From Ardenticatenaceae bacterium (GTDB taxonomy: Bacteria > Chloroflexota > Anaerolineae > Promineifilales > Promineifilaceae): 64,000 bases of DNA. The stretch covers positions 270,039-334,038 of the forward strand of contig JACKBV010000002.1 in NCBI GenBank assembly GCA_020634315.1, read 5' to 3'. This document shows, piece by piece, positions 19,174 through 27,884 of this stretch; the first letter of the stretch is position 1, and each line of letters starts with the position of its first letter. The notes beneath the pieces were generated by a model, which was not told the origin of the DNA, ran no database searches, and worked only from the letters and a program-made list of their open reading frames with translations. A program made the translations under genes and the position numbers.

Positions 19174-20346
19174 TTACCCCAAACGCACGTCACTGCTCGT
19201 AAAACGTGCCGGTTCTGACTGTGTAACATTATGGATCATGGGCAAATGCGCCTCTGTCCCCTTCTTTTTCAATGTCGTTTTGCCGTGGCGCATAGCCAGG
19301 CGCGGAATGTAATCGAGATTGGGATTATAAACCTCATTTGCCACAGCGACTGGCTCTTTATCCGCCCAAAGCTCTTGCCACGCCTTGGTCATTTCTTCTT
19401 GCGCCAGCTTTATTTTTGTCTCGCGCGACAGGCCCAGGGTCGCTTGCAGCGGTTCTGTTGCAAACTTTTCGCCCCACACTTCGCGCCAATGCAAATCAGT
19501 GCAGGCCAGCGTCACCTTACCGTCGCGCGTCCGAATCAACATGTCGAAACGTTCGGCGTCGGGCACTTCGTGACGGCCGATGAAAAAACCACCGCCAATG
19601 TTGGCATCCAGCCAAAAGAACCAGGCACGCAAGGCGACATGCCACTCGTCATACTGGAAAAGTTCAAAGGAGACTGCGTCCATGTCTAAAATGGTTGGCT
19701 GGGTATCATCGGTGATGGTTGCCACAACCTGCCCATCCCACACAACGCTCAATGTGTTTTCTTCACGGCGCACAAGCAGTGGCAAGTTTTCGGCTGCGGT
19801 GTAGCTTACATTTTCTAGCGGCCACCAACGTGGGTCATAGATGGGGATTTTATCGCCGAGGGGCTGCCATTGGTTAACGGCCGTTTCCTGCCAACGCACC
19901 ACGCCATCCCCATACCCCTGCGGCTTACGCAGTTCAACGGGCAGCGCAGCAAACACGGCACCACTCGCCTCGTCATAAGCTTCAATCGTGAGAACGGCCG
20001 TTTCCGGCACATCCGGCCCAATATGTGTCACATTAAAGAAAATAACACTCGTCTCTCCCGGCTCCAGCGGCACACATTTCTCAAACGCCTTCAAAAAATC
20101 CTCCGCCTTCAGACAGGGGCCGTTCTCGTGCCCGCCTCCCCAACTAACGACAAACGCCTCACTATCATCGGCAAAAGCGCGAAAAATACCCGCTTCAACT
20201 TCAGCGGGACGCACACCACGCGGACGAATACGCAGCGCCGGCGTTGTTTGCTCTGCCGAGACTTTCACCTTCAACGTACGCGTCCCCCAGGGGCGATAAG
20301 TCAACAAAGCGCTGGCTGCCGCCTGATTCAGTGGGAAATCAATCAT
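19174..20346 (-). CDS. Unrecognised protein upstream of the CHAT protease
   Basis: The protein has about 390 residues; I do not recognise the family. The N-terminal half reads as beta-sandwich-like (LTYRPWGTRTLKVKV, then VIFFNVTHIGPDVPETAVLTI). The middle has aromatic strands (FELFQYDEWHVALRAWFFWLD), and the C-terminus is Lys/Arg-rich with no clear fold. There are no signal peptide, membrane helices or catalytic motifs. ATG 20346 is chosen because an AGAGGTGAAGG site precedes it. It starts 25 bases after the transporter ATPase gene and ends 45 bases before the CHAT gene, so it bridges the two by position. A role as CHAT partner, sensor or protease substrate is plausible but not shown. Confidence 0.7.
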   Translation of the reverse strand: MIDFPLNQAAASALLTYRPWGTRTLKVKVSAEQTTPALRIRPRGVRPAEVEAGIFRAFADDSEAFVVSWGGGHENGPCLKAEDFLKAFEKCVPLEPGETSVIFFNVTHIGPDVPETAVLTIEAYDEASGAVFAALPVELRKPQGYGDGVVRWQETAVNQWQPLGDKIPIYDPRWWPLENVSYTAAENLPLLVRREENTLSVVWDGQVVATITDDTQPTILDMDAVSFELFQYDEWHVALRAWFFWLDANIGGGFFIGRHEVPDAERFDMLIRTRDGKVTLACTDLHWREVWGEKFATEPLQATLGLSRETKIKLAQEEMTKAWQELWADKEPVAVANEVYNPNLDYIPRLAMRHGKTTLKKKGTEAHLPMIHNVTQSEPARFTSSDVRLG

Positions 20347-20370
20347 GGCCTTCACCTCTTTATGTCTACA

Positions 20371-21117
20371 TCAATGCCCTAAAATCTTACTAAAGAACAA
20401 CTTGGTGCGGTCGTGCTGTGGATTGGTGAACAAATCATCGGGAGCGGCCGTTTCCACCACCACACCATCATCCATAAACACAACCCGATCCGCCGCCGCC
20501 CGCGCAAACCCCATTTCATGCGTCACCACCACCATCGTCATCCCCTCTTTCGCCAGCAGCAGCATCACATCCAGCACTTCCTTGATCATCTCTGGGTCAA
20601 GCGCACTCGTCGGCTCATCAAACAACATAATTTTCGGGTTCATTGCCAGCGAACGGGCAATCGCCACCCGCTGCTGCTGCCCGCCAGACAATTGGCGCGG
20701 ATATGCGCTTGCCTTCTCTGGAATGCCAACGCGCTCCAACTGCTCCATCGCAATGCGCACAGCTTCTTCCTTGCCCCGCTTACGCACCAACTGCTGCGCA
20801 ATAGTCACATTTTCCAACGTGGTCAGATGCGGGAACAAGTTAAACTGTTGAAACACCATTCCCACTTCCGTGCGCACCTTGTTAATATCCGTTTTCTTAC
20901 TCTCCAGGTGGATGCCATCAATATAAACCGCGCCGCTGGTGGGCACTTCCAAATGGTTAATACAGCGCAATACAGTGCTTTTACCAGAACCGCTGGGGCC
21001 GACAATGACCACCACTTCACCCTGGCGCACGCGCAGGCTTACACCTTTCACAGCTTGCACATATCCAAAATATTTGTGCAAATCATCAATCAGAATCACG
21101 TCGTTTGAATCAAACAT
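20371..21117 (-). CDS. Polar amino-acid ABC transporter ATP-binding protein
   Basis: The protein has 248 residues, the normal size for GlnQ/HisP-type ATPases. Walker A is GPSGSGKST, the signature is LSGGQQQR, Walker B is IMLFDEPTSALDP and the H-loop His is in VVVTHEMGFA. It powers import by the membrane protein encoded just upstream; its ATG overlaps that gene's stop by eight bases (ATGTTTGA), implying coupled translation. Substrate is not readable from this subunit; polar amino-acid uptake is a family-level call. Confidence 0.95.
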   Translation of the reverse strand: MFDSNDVILIDDLHKYFGYVQAVKGVSLRVRQGEVVVIVGPSGSGKSTVLRCINHLEVPTSGAVYIDGIHLESKKTDINKVRTEVGMVFQQFNLFPHLTTLENVTIAQQLVRKRGKEEAVRIAMEQLERVGIPEKASAYPRQLSGGQQQRVAIARSLAMNPKIMLFDEPTSALDPEMIKEVLDVMLLLAKEGMTMVVVTHEMGFARAAADRVVFMDDGVVVETAAPDDLFTNPQHDRTKLFFSKILGH

Positions 21118-21952
21118 TTTTACCTAACCGCCTTTCAAACCAACGCAGCAGCAAACTCAGCGTCAGGGTCATGCCTAAATAGAGGAACGTGAGAATCAGG
21201 TAACTTTCGCGGAAACGGAACGTGCTGCCCGCATAAAGACGCGCCTGTTGTGTAATATCGCGCACAGCAAGCACCGACACCAACGACGAATCTTTGAGCA
21301 TGGCAATGAAATCATTACCCAATGCGGGCAAAATATTGCGAATGGCTTGCGGCAAAATGATGTAGCGCATCGCTTGCCCATGCGTCATGCCCAAAGAGCG
21401 TGCCGCTTCCATCTGTCCACGAGAAATGGATTCGATACCGGCGCGGAAGATTTCGGCGAGGAATGCCCCATAAATAACGGCTAAAGCGATGATGGCCCGC
21501 GAGTTCATGGAGACGCCGCTGTTTTCGCCGCCAATTAATTCTGCTATCCAGGGGACCAATACGAAAGCAACTGTGAAGATGAGGACGAGCGTGGGCACAC
21601 CGCGCACAAATTCGACATAGAAGATTGCCAGGTTTCGCAAAATGACATTGCTGCTAATACGCCCTAACCCAGCCAGCAATCCCAACAACAGGGAAAAGGT
21701 AAAAGCGACCAGAGTTGTGTAGATGGTGACGGAGATACCTTTGCCGATCATGGCAACTAGATCGGGGAAGTCTTCCAAACTACCAAGCTCGCCTTTGACA
21801 AACAGGAACGCACGATTGAATTCCTCTTGGACAAAGATGAGGATGCCCATTGTGATCAGAAACACAATGATGGCGATCAACCACCAGGGAAGTTCACGCC
21901 AAATGCTGCCGTCAGCGGACTGTTTGTTTGCTTGTTTCTCAACTGCGGCCAT
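21110..21952 (-). CDS. Polar amino-acid ABC transporter permease
   Basis: The protein has 280 residues with an N-terminal cytoplasmic stretch, a first helix (WWLIAIIVFLITMGILIFV), and a HisM/GlnP-like core. The cytoplasmic EAA loop EAARSLGMTHGQAMRYIILP, which docks the ATPase, is complete. GGAGGG lies close before ATG 21952. Unusually for this family there is an extra N-terminal helix and a roughly 25-residue loop before the core. It is separated from the binding-protein gene by a terminator-like hairpin, which should make it less abundant than the binding protein. Confidence 0.94.
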   Translation of the reverse strand: MAAVEKQANKQSADGSIWRELPWWLIAIIVFLITMGILIFVQEEFNRAFLFVKGELGSLEDFPDLVAMIGKGISVTIYTTLVAFTFSLLLGLLAGLGRISSNVILRNLAIFYVEFVRGVPTLVLIFTVAFVLVPWIAELIGGENSGVSMNSRAIIALAVIYGAFLAEIFRAGIESISRGQMEAARSLGMTHGQAMRYIILPQAIRNILPALGNDFIAMLKDSSLVSVLAVRDITQQARLYAGSTFRFRESYLILTFLYLGMTLTLSLLLRWFERRLGKNV

Positions 21953-22021
21953 GTGCCCTCCTCTTTTCGCTATTCAATAATCAATGTACGGTTATGAGAA
22001 AATAATACCGTGAAATTGAGA

Positions 22022-22060
22022 ATATGAAAAAAAGAAGCCAGGCGCATTGGCCTGGCTCCT
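22022..22060 (-). terminator. Intergenic terminator/attenuator after the binding-protein gene
   Basis: An 8-bp perfect stem (AGCCAGGC at 22036-22043, GCCTGGCT at 22050-22057) with a six-base loop is followed, in the minus-strand transcript, by a run of about seven T. Partial termination here would give more solute-binding protein than permease and ATPase, as is common in such operons. Confidence 0.8.
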
Positions 22061-22088
22061 CTCTTTCTAATAACAAGGGTACAAGTGA

Positions 22089-22940
22089 TTACTCTAGATC
22101 GTCGTAGGTGATGGTGAATTTGTCGGAGAAGTATTGATCGGCGAGTTCGTCCAGTTTGCCGCTGGCACGCATTTCGGCGAGGGCAGCGTTGATTGGGGCA
22201 GCCAGGTCACTTCCTTTGGGGAAGATGAAGCCTAGCTGGTCGCTGGAGAGGGATTCGCCCACGAGTTTGAGTTCATTGGCGTTGACACCAACGTATCCCT
22301 GACCCGCTGTTTCGTCCATGATGACGACATCAATGTCACCAGAGAGAAGTGCCTGCACGGCAAAGGGGAACTGTTCGAATGCTTCGATACGGTCGGCGTC
22401 AAAGAGTTTAACGGCCGTTTCGTAATTCGTCGTACCAGTCTGCGTGCCAATACGAATCTCGGTATTGTTCTTCACATCATCGACACTGCTAATGCGTGTT
22501 TCGTCCTGGCGCACCAACAGCCGCTGCTCAATGCTGATATAGCCATCCGAGAAATCGACGATCTCGGCGCGATCATCGGTGATGGTGATGCCATCAGCAG
22601 CCATGTCAAACTGCCCATCGGCCACAGCCTGAATCATCCCTTCCCAAGCGGCCTCGACGTAGACCGGCTTGCAATTGATGAGAGCGCACATGGCGTCAAT
22701 TGCATCGTAGTCCCAACCTGCCGGGTCGCCGCTGGTGGGATCAATGTAATTGAACGGCAGATAGGCATTTTCCACCGCAATGGTGATCTCGCGACCACCC
22801 AGGTCGGGCAGACCGCTAGCCGACTCACTGGCGCTGCTCGATTCCTCAGCAGCCGGTTCGTTGTTGCCGCCACCGCAAGCAACCAAAACCATGCTCAATA
22901 TGAGGACAAACAACAGTAACCAAACATTTTTTCCCTTCAT
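22089..22940 (-). CDS. Amino-acid ABC transporter substrate-binding lipoprotein (family 3)
   Basis: The protein has 283 residues. The signal peptide ends in the lipobox LVAC, followed by a Gly/Asn/Ser/Glu-rich tether. The mature part shows family 3 features: ITIAVENAYLPFNYIDPTSG, GWDYDAIDAMCALI, DMAADGITITDDRAEIVDFS and IRIGTQTGTTNYE. It should bind a polar amino acid outside the membrane and deliver it to the adjacent permease. AAGGAG lies 7 bases before ATG 22940. The leader upstream contains complementary segments that could mask this ribosome-binding site, so translation may be regulated. Confidence 0.95.
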   Translation of the reverse strand: MKGKNVWLLLFVLILSMVLVACGGGNNEPAAEESSSASESASGLPDLGGREITIAVENAYLPFNYIDPTSGDPAGWDYDAIDAMCALINCKPVYVEAAWEGMIQAVADGQFDMAADGITITDDRAEIVDFSDGYISIEQRLLVRQDETRISSVDDVKNNTEIRIGTQTGTTNYETAVKLFDADRIEAFEQFPFAVQALLSGDIDVVIMDETAGQGYVGVNANELKLVGESLSSDQLGFIFPKGSDLAAPINAALAEMRASGKLDELADQYFSDKFTITYDDLE

Positions 22941-22945
22941 ATCTC

Positions 22946-22989
22946 ATCTCCTTTGTATTACCTTCCTCAACTATTGAGAGGAAGGAGAT
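22946..22989 (-). promoter_or_regulatory. 5'-leader with competing hairpins over the RBS
   Basis: Plus-strand ATCTCCTT (22946-22953, the RBS complement) is perfectly complementary to AAGGAGAT (22982-22989). A second inverted repeat, CCTTCCTCAA (22961-22970) with TTGAG-AG-GAAGG (22974-22985), uses part of the same upstream segment. The two pairings exclude each other in part, so the leader could switch between masked and free RBS. No known riboswitch class was recognised. Confidence 0.35.
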
Positions 22990-23084
22990 AAAAATACCTC
23001 ATTTTTTATTATGGCACGCTCCTTGGCGATTGCCAACAAAATTGTTGTTATGCCAGGATGACTGCCATGCCACCTCTCAGGAGG

Positions 23085-23381
23085 CTAAACGGTAACGATG
23101 GAATCGTCGGCTCCATGTTCGTTGGGGGCATAGGCATCGGCTTCCCAGTCGTTTTCCCAGCGTGCGCCATCTAAAAAGTAACGAAACCGATAGGATTGCC
23201 CTGCCTCTAAAGAAACGGACTGGCTAAAGCTGCCATCCTTCAGTTTCTTCATTGGCTCTGTGCCCATGTCCCAATCGTTGAATTCACCAACGAGAACGGC
23301 CGTTTCCGCACCAACTTCAGCCGGTAACTTAAACGTTACACGACACACAATGCCCGTTTTACTATAGCTCTTCTTTAACAT
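23085..23381 (-). CDS. Isoamylase early-set (CBM48-like) small protein
   Basis: The protein has 98 residues. The pattern VTFKLPAEVGAETAVLVGEFNDWD, then a final FRYFLDGARWENDWEAD and PNEHGADDS, is typical of the stand-alone CBM48/isoamylase early-set domain that contacts glycogen or acts as a regulatory beta-sandwich (as in AMPK-beta). ATG 23381 follows AAGGAG by six bases; longer frames upstream lack support. It is a single gene with no glycogen enzyme next to it. Carbohydrate binding is a family expectation and not proven for single-domain members. Confidence 0.85.
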   Translation of the reverse strand: MLKKSYSKTGIVCRVTFKLPAEVGAETAVLVGEFNDWDMGTEPMKKLKDGSFSQSVSLEAGQSYRFRYFLDGARWENDWEADAYAPNEHGADDSIVTV

Positions 23382-23712
23382 CGGTAACTCCTTCTGTTGA
23401 TTTGTGGCGATACAATGATTGGCAGCGACGTTTTGCTTACTGTACCAGCAATGCACCCACGAGATCAACCCAATGATGTATTCCTTCTTCTAACTCATAA
23501 AATTTGAGTGTATGTAAAAACAGAAGGAATCGCAATAGGTCAACACAGCAGAATCCAGTCTGGCGGCATTGTACAGAATGCCTGGAATGTGCCGCTCGCG
23601 CCACGCGCAAACTGGCCTGATGTACGCCGGTTGATTTTTGCCTGTAAATCAAGGATGATAGCCAATAACTCTGCGTTCCAAGCGGACGCACGCAAAAAGG
23701 ATAATTGACAAC
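23382..23712. other. Divergent intergenic region (331 bases)
   Basis: It separates the CBM48-like gene (-) from psuG (+). On the minus strand TTGATC (23463-23468) and an extended TG-n-TACAGT (23439-23444) are 18 bases apart, a plausible promoter for the CBM48 gene. On the plus side a hairpin TTGATTT/AAATCAA (23631-23652) overlaps a weak -35-like TTGATT. No small gene was convincing. Confidence 0.4.
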
Positions 23713-24633
23713 ATGAACGCTTCTTTTGCCGTGTTACCAGAAGTTGCCGCTGCCCTGGCGGCAAAGCAACCGGTTGTAGCCCTGGAAAGTACCGTGATCA
23801 CGCACGGGCTGCCCTACCCAGCCAATGTAGAAACGGCCGTTGCCATGGAAACGGCCGTGCGCGATGGCGGCGCAACGCCAGCAACCATCGCCATCATTCA
23901 GGGCCGCATCCACATCGGCCTCACCGCAGACCAAATCGAATATCTGGCAACACGTAACCGCGACAATGTGCGCAAATGCAGCCGCCGCGATCTGCCTCTC
24001 GTGGTCGCCCAACGCTGGGATGGGGCGACCACCGTCGCCGGCACCATGATTCTCGCCCACGCGGCAGGCATCCAACTCTTTGCCACCGGTGGCATTGGCG
24101 GCGTCCATCGTGGACACCCCTTCGATGTCAGCGCCGACCTGGCTGAACTCAGCCGCACGCCAGTTGCTGTGGTGTGCAGCGGCGCCAAGTCCATCCTGGA
24201 TCTGCCTGCTACACGCGAAGTGCTAGAGACAAATGGCGTCCCCGTCATCGGCTACGGCACAGATGAAATGCCAGCCTTTTACACCTGGCACAGCGGCCTT
24301 CCTGTCGATTTACGCCTGGATGTGCCCGCCGATGTAGCAGCTCTCATTCATGCACAGCAAAAACTACATCTGCAAAATGGGATGCTGATTACAGTACCTG
24401 CGCCGCAAGCCGCCGTGCTGGACAGCGCAGAAATGGAAACTTATATCGCACAGGCGACCGCAGAGGCAGACGCTCAGGGTATTCACGGCGCAGCCGCCAC
24501 GCCCTGGTTGTTGAGCCGTCTGGTAGAATTAACAAACGGCCGTAGCCTGCAAACCAACACAGCCCTTCTCCGTAATAATGGCTTCGTCGCCGCACAAATT
24601 GCCGCCGCCTACGCAGCCATTCATGAACAGTAA
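23713..24633 (+). CDS. psuG: Pseudouridine-5'-phosphate glycosidase
   Basis: The protein has 306 residues, the normal family length. It shows the conserved ALESTVITHGLPYP near the start, VRKCSRRDLP, TTVAGTMILAHAAGI, FATGGIGGVHRG and VCSGAKSILD, all typical of PsuG. The enzyme splits pseudouridine 5'-phosphate to ribose 5-phosphate and uracil in pseudouridine salvage. The usual kinase partner PsuK is not adjacent, so it may lie elsewhere. Two ACGGCCGT copies fall in the first 50 codons, both encoding Thr-Ala-Val. Confidence 0.95.
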   Translation: MNASFAVLPEVAAALAAKQPVVALESTVITHGLPYPANVETAVAMETAVRDGGATPATIAIIQGRIHIGLTADQIEYLATRNRDNVRKCSRRDLPLVVAQRWDGATTVAGTMILAHAAGIQLFATGGIGGVHRGHPFDVSADLAELSRTPVAVVCSGAKSILDLPATREVLETNGVPVIGYGTDEMPAFYTWHSGLPVDLRLDVPADVAALIHAQQKLHLQNGMLITVPAPQAAVLDSAEMETYIAQATAEADAQGIHGAAATPWLLSRLVELTNGRSLQTNTALLRNNGFVAAQIAAAYAAIHEQ

Positions 24634-24784
24634 ACCCATATTCGCAAAATGCCCCTCTTTTTTCCTATCGAGATATTGAAGCCCCCTGGGTATAATGAAG
24701 GCGCTAAACATATGGGCTAAACAAAAATGTCGTTAATTTTTGGAAAATGTACGCCGTCCGGCTTTCTGCCATACAAAAAAGCTC

Positions 24785-24858
24785 TATAATTTGTAGAGAG
24801 ATGCTATGGTAATATGTAACAAGCAAAAGCATTTATCATGATTGCCCATGTCATGATA
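24785..24858 (+). promoter_or_regulatory. Candidate -10 and inverted repeat before the orphan kinase
   Basis: TATAAT occurs at 24785-24790 without a clear -35. An inverted repeat TATCATGA (24834-24841) / TCATGATA (24851-24858) lies 22 bases before the start codon and could be an operator or a leader hairpin. Confidence 0.35.
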
Positions 24859-24880
24859 ACAAGATAGCGAAAACATACTG

Positions 24881-26350
24881 ATGGTAAAAGGGATCGCCAA
24901 ACTCATCACAAAAGAAACAACTCGCCAACAATGGGCCTTGATAGGCTTCTTTCTGCTGGCGTTTTTTGTTCAAGGCGCTGCTTTTTATCTGGTTGCCTCA
25001 TTCTTGTTAAATCAACCAGTTCGTGACTGGATGCCCTGGTTTATTATTGCCAGTCTGGTTCTGCTATTTATCGCCATCGTGGTTTTGTCCCTCGCTGCTA
25101 ATTCCGACAAACGTATTACACAAGCCACGCAACAATTCTTCACCAAAGAGGTGGGATATTTGGAGATGGCGAATAAACGGGCACAGCGCTTGCAAGCTAT
25201 GGCATCGACTTTGCGTGCGACGCTCAGCTTTGAGCGGGTTGTTGAAGAGGCATTGGATATTTGCAGCATGGAATTGGAAGAAATGGGCACGCCAAGGCAG
25301 TCGCTGGTTGCGGCCGTTTACCTGTTTCGTGGGCAAGTCCTTTACCCGGTTGCCACCCGACTCTTCATTGGCAATGATATGGAGCGTGTCATCCCTGGAC
25401 GCGCCGGTATTGTCGGACAGGCGCTGAGTGAAGCCGAACCAGCGGTTACCCATGATCCGCGCAATGATCCTGAACTGAGCAAGTTTGTTGCCTTCCAAAA
25501 CTGTGTAACGGCCGTTTGCATTCCTTTGCGTGCCGGTTTCCAGATTTTTGGGGCGATGGTTTTTGGCTCAGGAACGGCCGTTGAATTGACAGAAGGACAC
25601 TTTGAACTATTCAACGCGGTCGGCGACCAGGCTGTGATTGCCCTGCAAAATGCGCAGCTCTACCAACAGCTAACGGCCGAAAAACAACGACTGATCGAAG
25701 CAGACGAAGAAGCACGCAAAGAACTGGCGCGTGACTTGCACGATGGCCCCACACAAAGCATTGCCGCCATTGCCATGCGCATCAACTTCATCCGTTCATT
25801 AATCAGCCGCAACCCACAACAAAGCCTGTCAGAACTGGAAAAAGTCGAAGAGCTGGCGAAACGGACTGTCAAAGAAATTCGCGGGATGCTCTTCACTTTG
25901 CGTCCCCTGGTGCTGGAGACACAAGGTCTGGCGGCAGCCATCGAAACCGTCATGAGCCGCATCCGCGAGGCAGACGGACTGAACATGCGTCTGGTTGGTG
26001 GCGAAAATGGCGATCTGCTCAGTGAACAGGCACAAAGTGTCGTCTTTTCCATCGTTGAAGAAGCGGTGGGCAATGCACGCAAATATTCACAAGCCAAGTT
26101 AATTGAAGTGCGCCTTTGGAAAGAAGACAATTTGTTTGTGGCGCGTATCCAGGATGATGGCATCGGCTTTGACACGGAAGAGGTGAACCGAGATTACAGC
26201 TCGCGTGGCAGCCTGGGCATGGTGAACATGCGCGAGCGTGCCGAACGCATTGACGGTTCGTTACGTGTCGAATCTGTGCCCGGCAAGGGTACGGCCGTTA
26301 CACTTGTCGTTCCCCTCGCCAAACATGGCAGCCTCATCGCCGCCCGCTAA
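24881..26350 (+). CDS. Membrane-bound GAF sensor histidine kinase (NarX/DegS type)
   Basis: The protein has 489 residues. Two transmembrane helices (about residues 18-45 and 53-72) anchor it with almost no external loop. A GAF domain follows (about 105-270), then HisKA_3 with the phospho-accepting His in LARDLHDGPTQSIAAIAM, and HATPase_c with EEAVGNARKYSQA, DDGIGFD and SLGMVNMRERA. Such kinases normally pair with NarL-type regulators; none is adjacent, so it is an orphan here. No clear Shine-Dalgarno precedes ATG 24881. The stimulus is unknown, and the GAF could bind a small molecule or cofactor. Confidence 0.92.
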   Translation: MVKGIAKLITKETTRQQWALIGFFLLAFFVQGAAFYLVASFLLNQPVRDWMPWFIIASLVLLFIAIVVLSLAANSDKRITQATQQFFTKEVGYLEMANKRAQRLQAMASTLRATLSFERVVEEALDICSMELEEMGTPRQSLVAAVYLFRGQVLYPVATRLFIGNDMERVIPGRAGIVGQALSEAEPAVTHDPRNDPELSKFVAFQNCVTAVCIPLRAGFQIFGAMVFGSGTAVELTEGHFELFNAVGDQAVIALQNAQLYQQLTAEKQRLIEADEEARKELARDLHDGPTQSIAAIAMRINFIRSLISRNPQQSLSELEKVEELAKRTVKEIRGMLFTLRPLVLETQGLAAAIETVMSRIREADGLNMRLVGGENGDLLSEQAQSVVFSIVEEAVGNARKYSQAKLIEVRLWKEDNLFVARIQDDGIGFDTEEVNRDYSSRGSLGMVNMRERAERIDGSLRVESVPGKGTAVTLVVPLAKHGSLIAAR

Positions 26351-26361
26351 CCAAACTCGCT

Positions 26362-27795
26362 GTGTCGTCTCTCAACTCCTTGCTGCAACGCGCGAAACAA
26401 GCGCCTCTCTGGCTCATTTTACTGGTATCCCTGGCTGCTTACAGCCTTTTCCCCCTCTGGTTCCCCTTACTCGGGCGGTATAGCACTTATCCACTGTCCG
26501 ACATACGCACCTTCACGCCCTCATTAGGCAGCGGTTTGGGCTATGCGCTGCTGTTGGGGGCTTTGTTTATTTTTTATGAGCTGGCTGTACGCCGCGCACA
26601 AGAGAGGGCGTTACGGCCGTTACCCATCCTGCTCATCACCCTTATTTTTTGCCTGCCCCTGCTCTTTACGTACCCCATCAACGCCACCGACATCTATCGC
26701 TATTTTATTCGTGGCCGCATTAGCAGCGTCTACGGTGACAGCCCTTTTAGCACCCCGCCCAATACCTTCAGCGATGACCCTTATCTCTCTCTGGCTGGCG
26801 AATGGGCTGGCGAAACCTCGCCTTATGGACCGTTATGGGAAACGGCCGCTGCCGTTATCACCTATCTCGCTCCCAATAACCTGTTGGCAGGACTGCTGCT
26901 GTTCAAAGCCCTTGGCCTGATCTTGCATCTGGCAGTTGGCGTGCTGCTCTACCTCTGGCAAAAAGCGCCGCCCGCCACGCCTGACGCGCCACACCCCACG
27001 CCCGATGCTTTCCTGTGGTGGTTGTGGAACCCGGCGCTCCTGCTCACGTTTGTCGTCGATGCCCACAACGATGTGATGATGTTGTTTTGGTTGGTATGGG
27101 GAGCATGGCTGCTGCGCAACGGCCGTTCCACCATCGGCTTTCTCATGATGGTCATGGCCCCACTCACCAAGCCCATCGCCTTACTCGCCCTTCCCTTCTT
27201 TTGGCTCGATGCCTGGCGACAGCAGCCACGCTCCGCCATGTGGCGCTTCCTGCTGGGCACCATCGGCGGCACGCTGGCATTAGTCTGGCTCACCTTTTTG
27301 CCATTTGGCTCACCAGTAGAGTTGGCAATGCGCCTATGGCACGAAGCAGCAGACATCGGCGGGTTTTCGCCGGTAATTTTGGTCATCCTCATCGCCAGTT
27401 CACTGGGTCTTCCCGTGCCAAATGCCGCCATCACCAACCTGGCACTCGTTTTATTTGCGTCGGTCACACTCTGGCTTGTTTGGCGCTTATGGCGAGGCGG
27501 TTCTCCGCTGCGTGCCACAGCCAACATCTACCTCGCCTATATCCTCACCGCGTCCAGCTTCCGCATCTGGTATACCGCCTGGGCATTCCCCTGGCTGCTG
27601 CTAGACACCCCACAACGGCAGCGATTGGGCAAAACATTCCTCCTCACCGCCCAATTTTCCGTTCTCATCTACGGCCATTTGCGGGTCTATGTGCTGGGTG
27701 GTCAGCACCTGTTGGCGCACCTTATCGGCGTGCCCTTAACCTTTGCCCTTCCCTTTTTTGTCGCATATCGCCGGGCACAGTCCACAAACCGCTAA
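26362..27795 (+). CDS. Polytopic membrane protein, GT-C mannosyltransferase-like
   Basis: The protein has 477 residues with about ten to twelve hydrophobic helices. INATDIYRYFIRGRISSVYG after the second or third helix resembles the acidic first-loop motif of GT-C, polyprenol-phosphate-dependent transferases. The later TSPYGPLWE, NPALLLTFVVDAHNDV and LTKPIALLALP are typical of the alpha-1,6-mannosyltransferase/GT87-like group. GTG 26362 is the start, 11 bases after the kinase gene; no good Shine-Dalgarno is visible. It probably adds a sugar to a lipid-linked or cell-surface glycan on the outer face of the membrane; donor and acceptor are not readable. Confidence 0.78.
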   Translation: MSSLNSLLQRAKQAPLWLILLVSLAAYSLFPLWFPLLGRYSTYPLSDIRTFTPSLGSGLGYALLLGALFIFYELAVRRAQERALRPLPILLITLIFCLPLLFTYPINATDIYRYFIRGRISSVYGDSPFSTPPNTFSDDPYLSLAGEWAGETSPYGPLWETAAAVITYLAPNNLLAGLLLFKALGLILHLAVGVLLYLWQKAPPATPDAPHPTPDAFLWWLWNPALLLTFVVDAHNDVMMLFWLVWGAWLLRNGRSTIGFLMMVMAPLTKPIALLALPFFWLDAWRQQPRSAMWRFLLGTIGGTLALVWLTFLPFGSPVELAMRLWHEAADIGGFSPVILVILIASSLGLPVPNAAITNLALVLFASVTLWLVWRLWRGGSPLRATANIYLAYILTASSFRIWYTAWAFPWLLLDTPQRQRLGKTFLLTAQFSVLIYGHLRVYVLGGQHLLAHLIGVPLTFALPFFVAYRRAQSTNR

Positions 27796-27884
27796 CCAAA
27801 TTACAAGCCTATAGACCACCGATTGCCAATTGCTACCTCTGCGCAACTTTGCAACCATTCCCACTCATGTTACCATTCGCAGCT

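Noticed and set aside
20413..21108. Long open frame on the plus strand opposite the transporter ATPase
   Set aside because: The translation is His/Gln/Arg-rich antisense of a fully motif-supported ATPase gene.
23023..23036. TTGGC-N4-GCCAA inverted repeat upstream of the amino-acid binding protein
   Set aside because: Looks like a regulator half-site pair, but it is short and has no second copy in the window; left as unproven.
27015..27884. Long in-frame extension upstream of recJ
   Set aside because: It overlaps the membrane-protein gene in another frame, is rich in His/Arg with no domain, and the RecJ fold begins after 27885.
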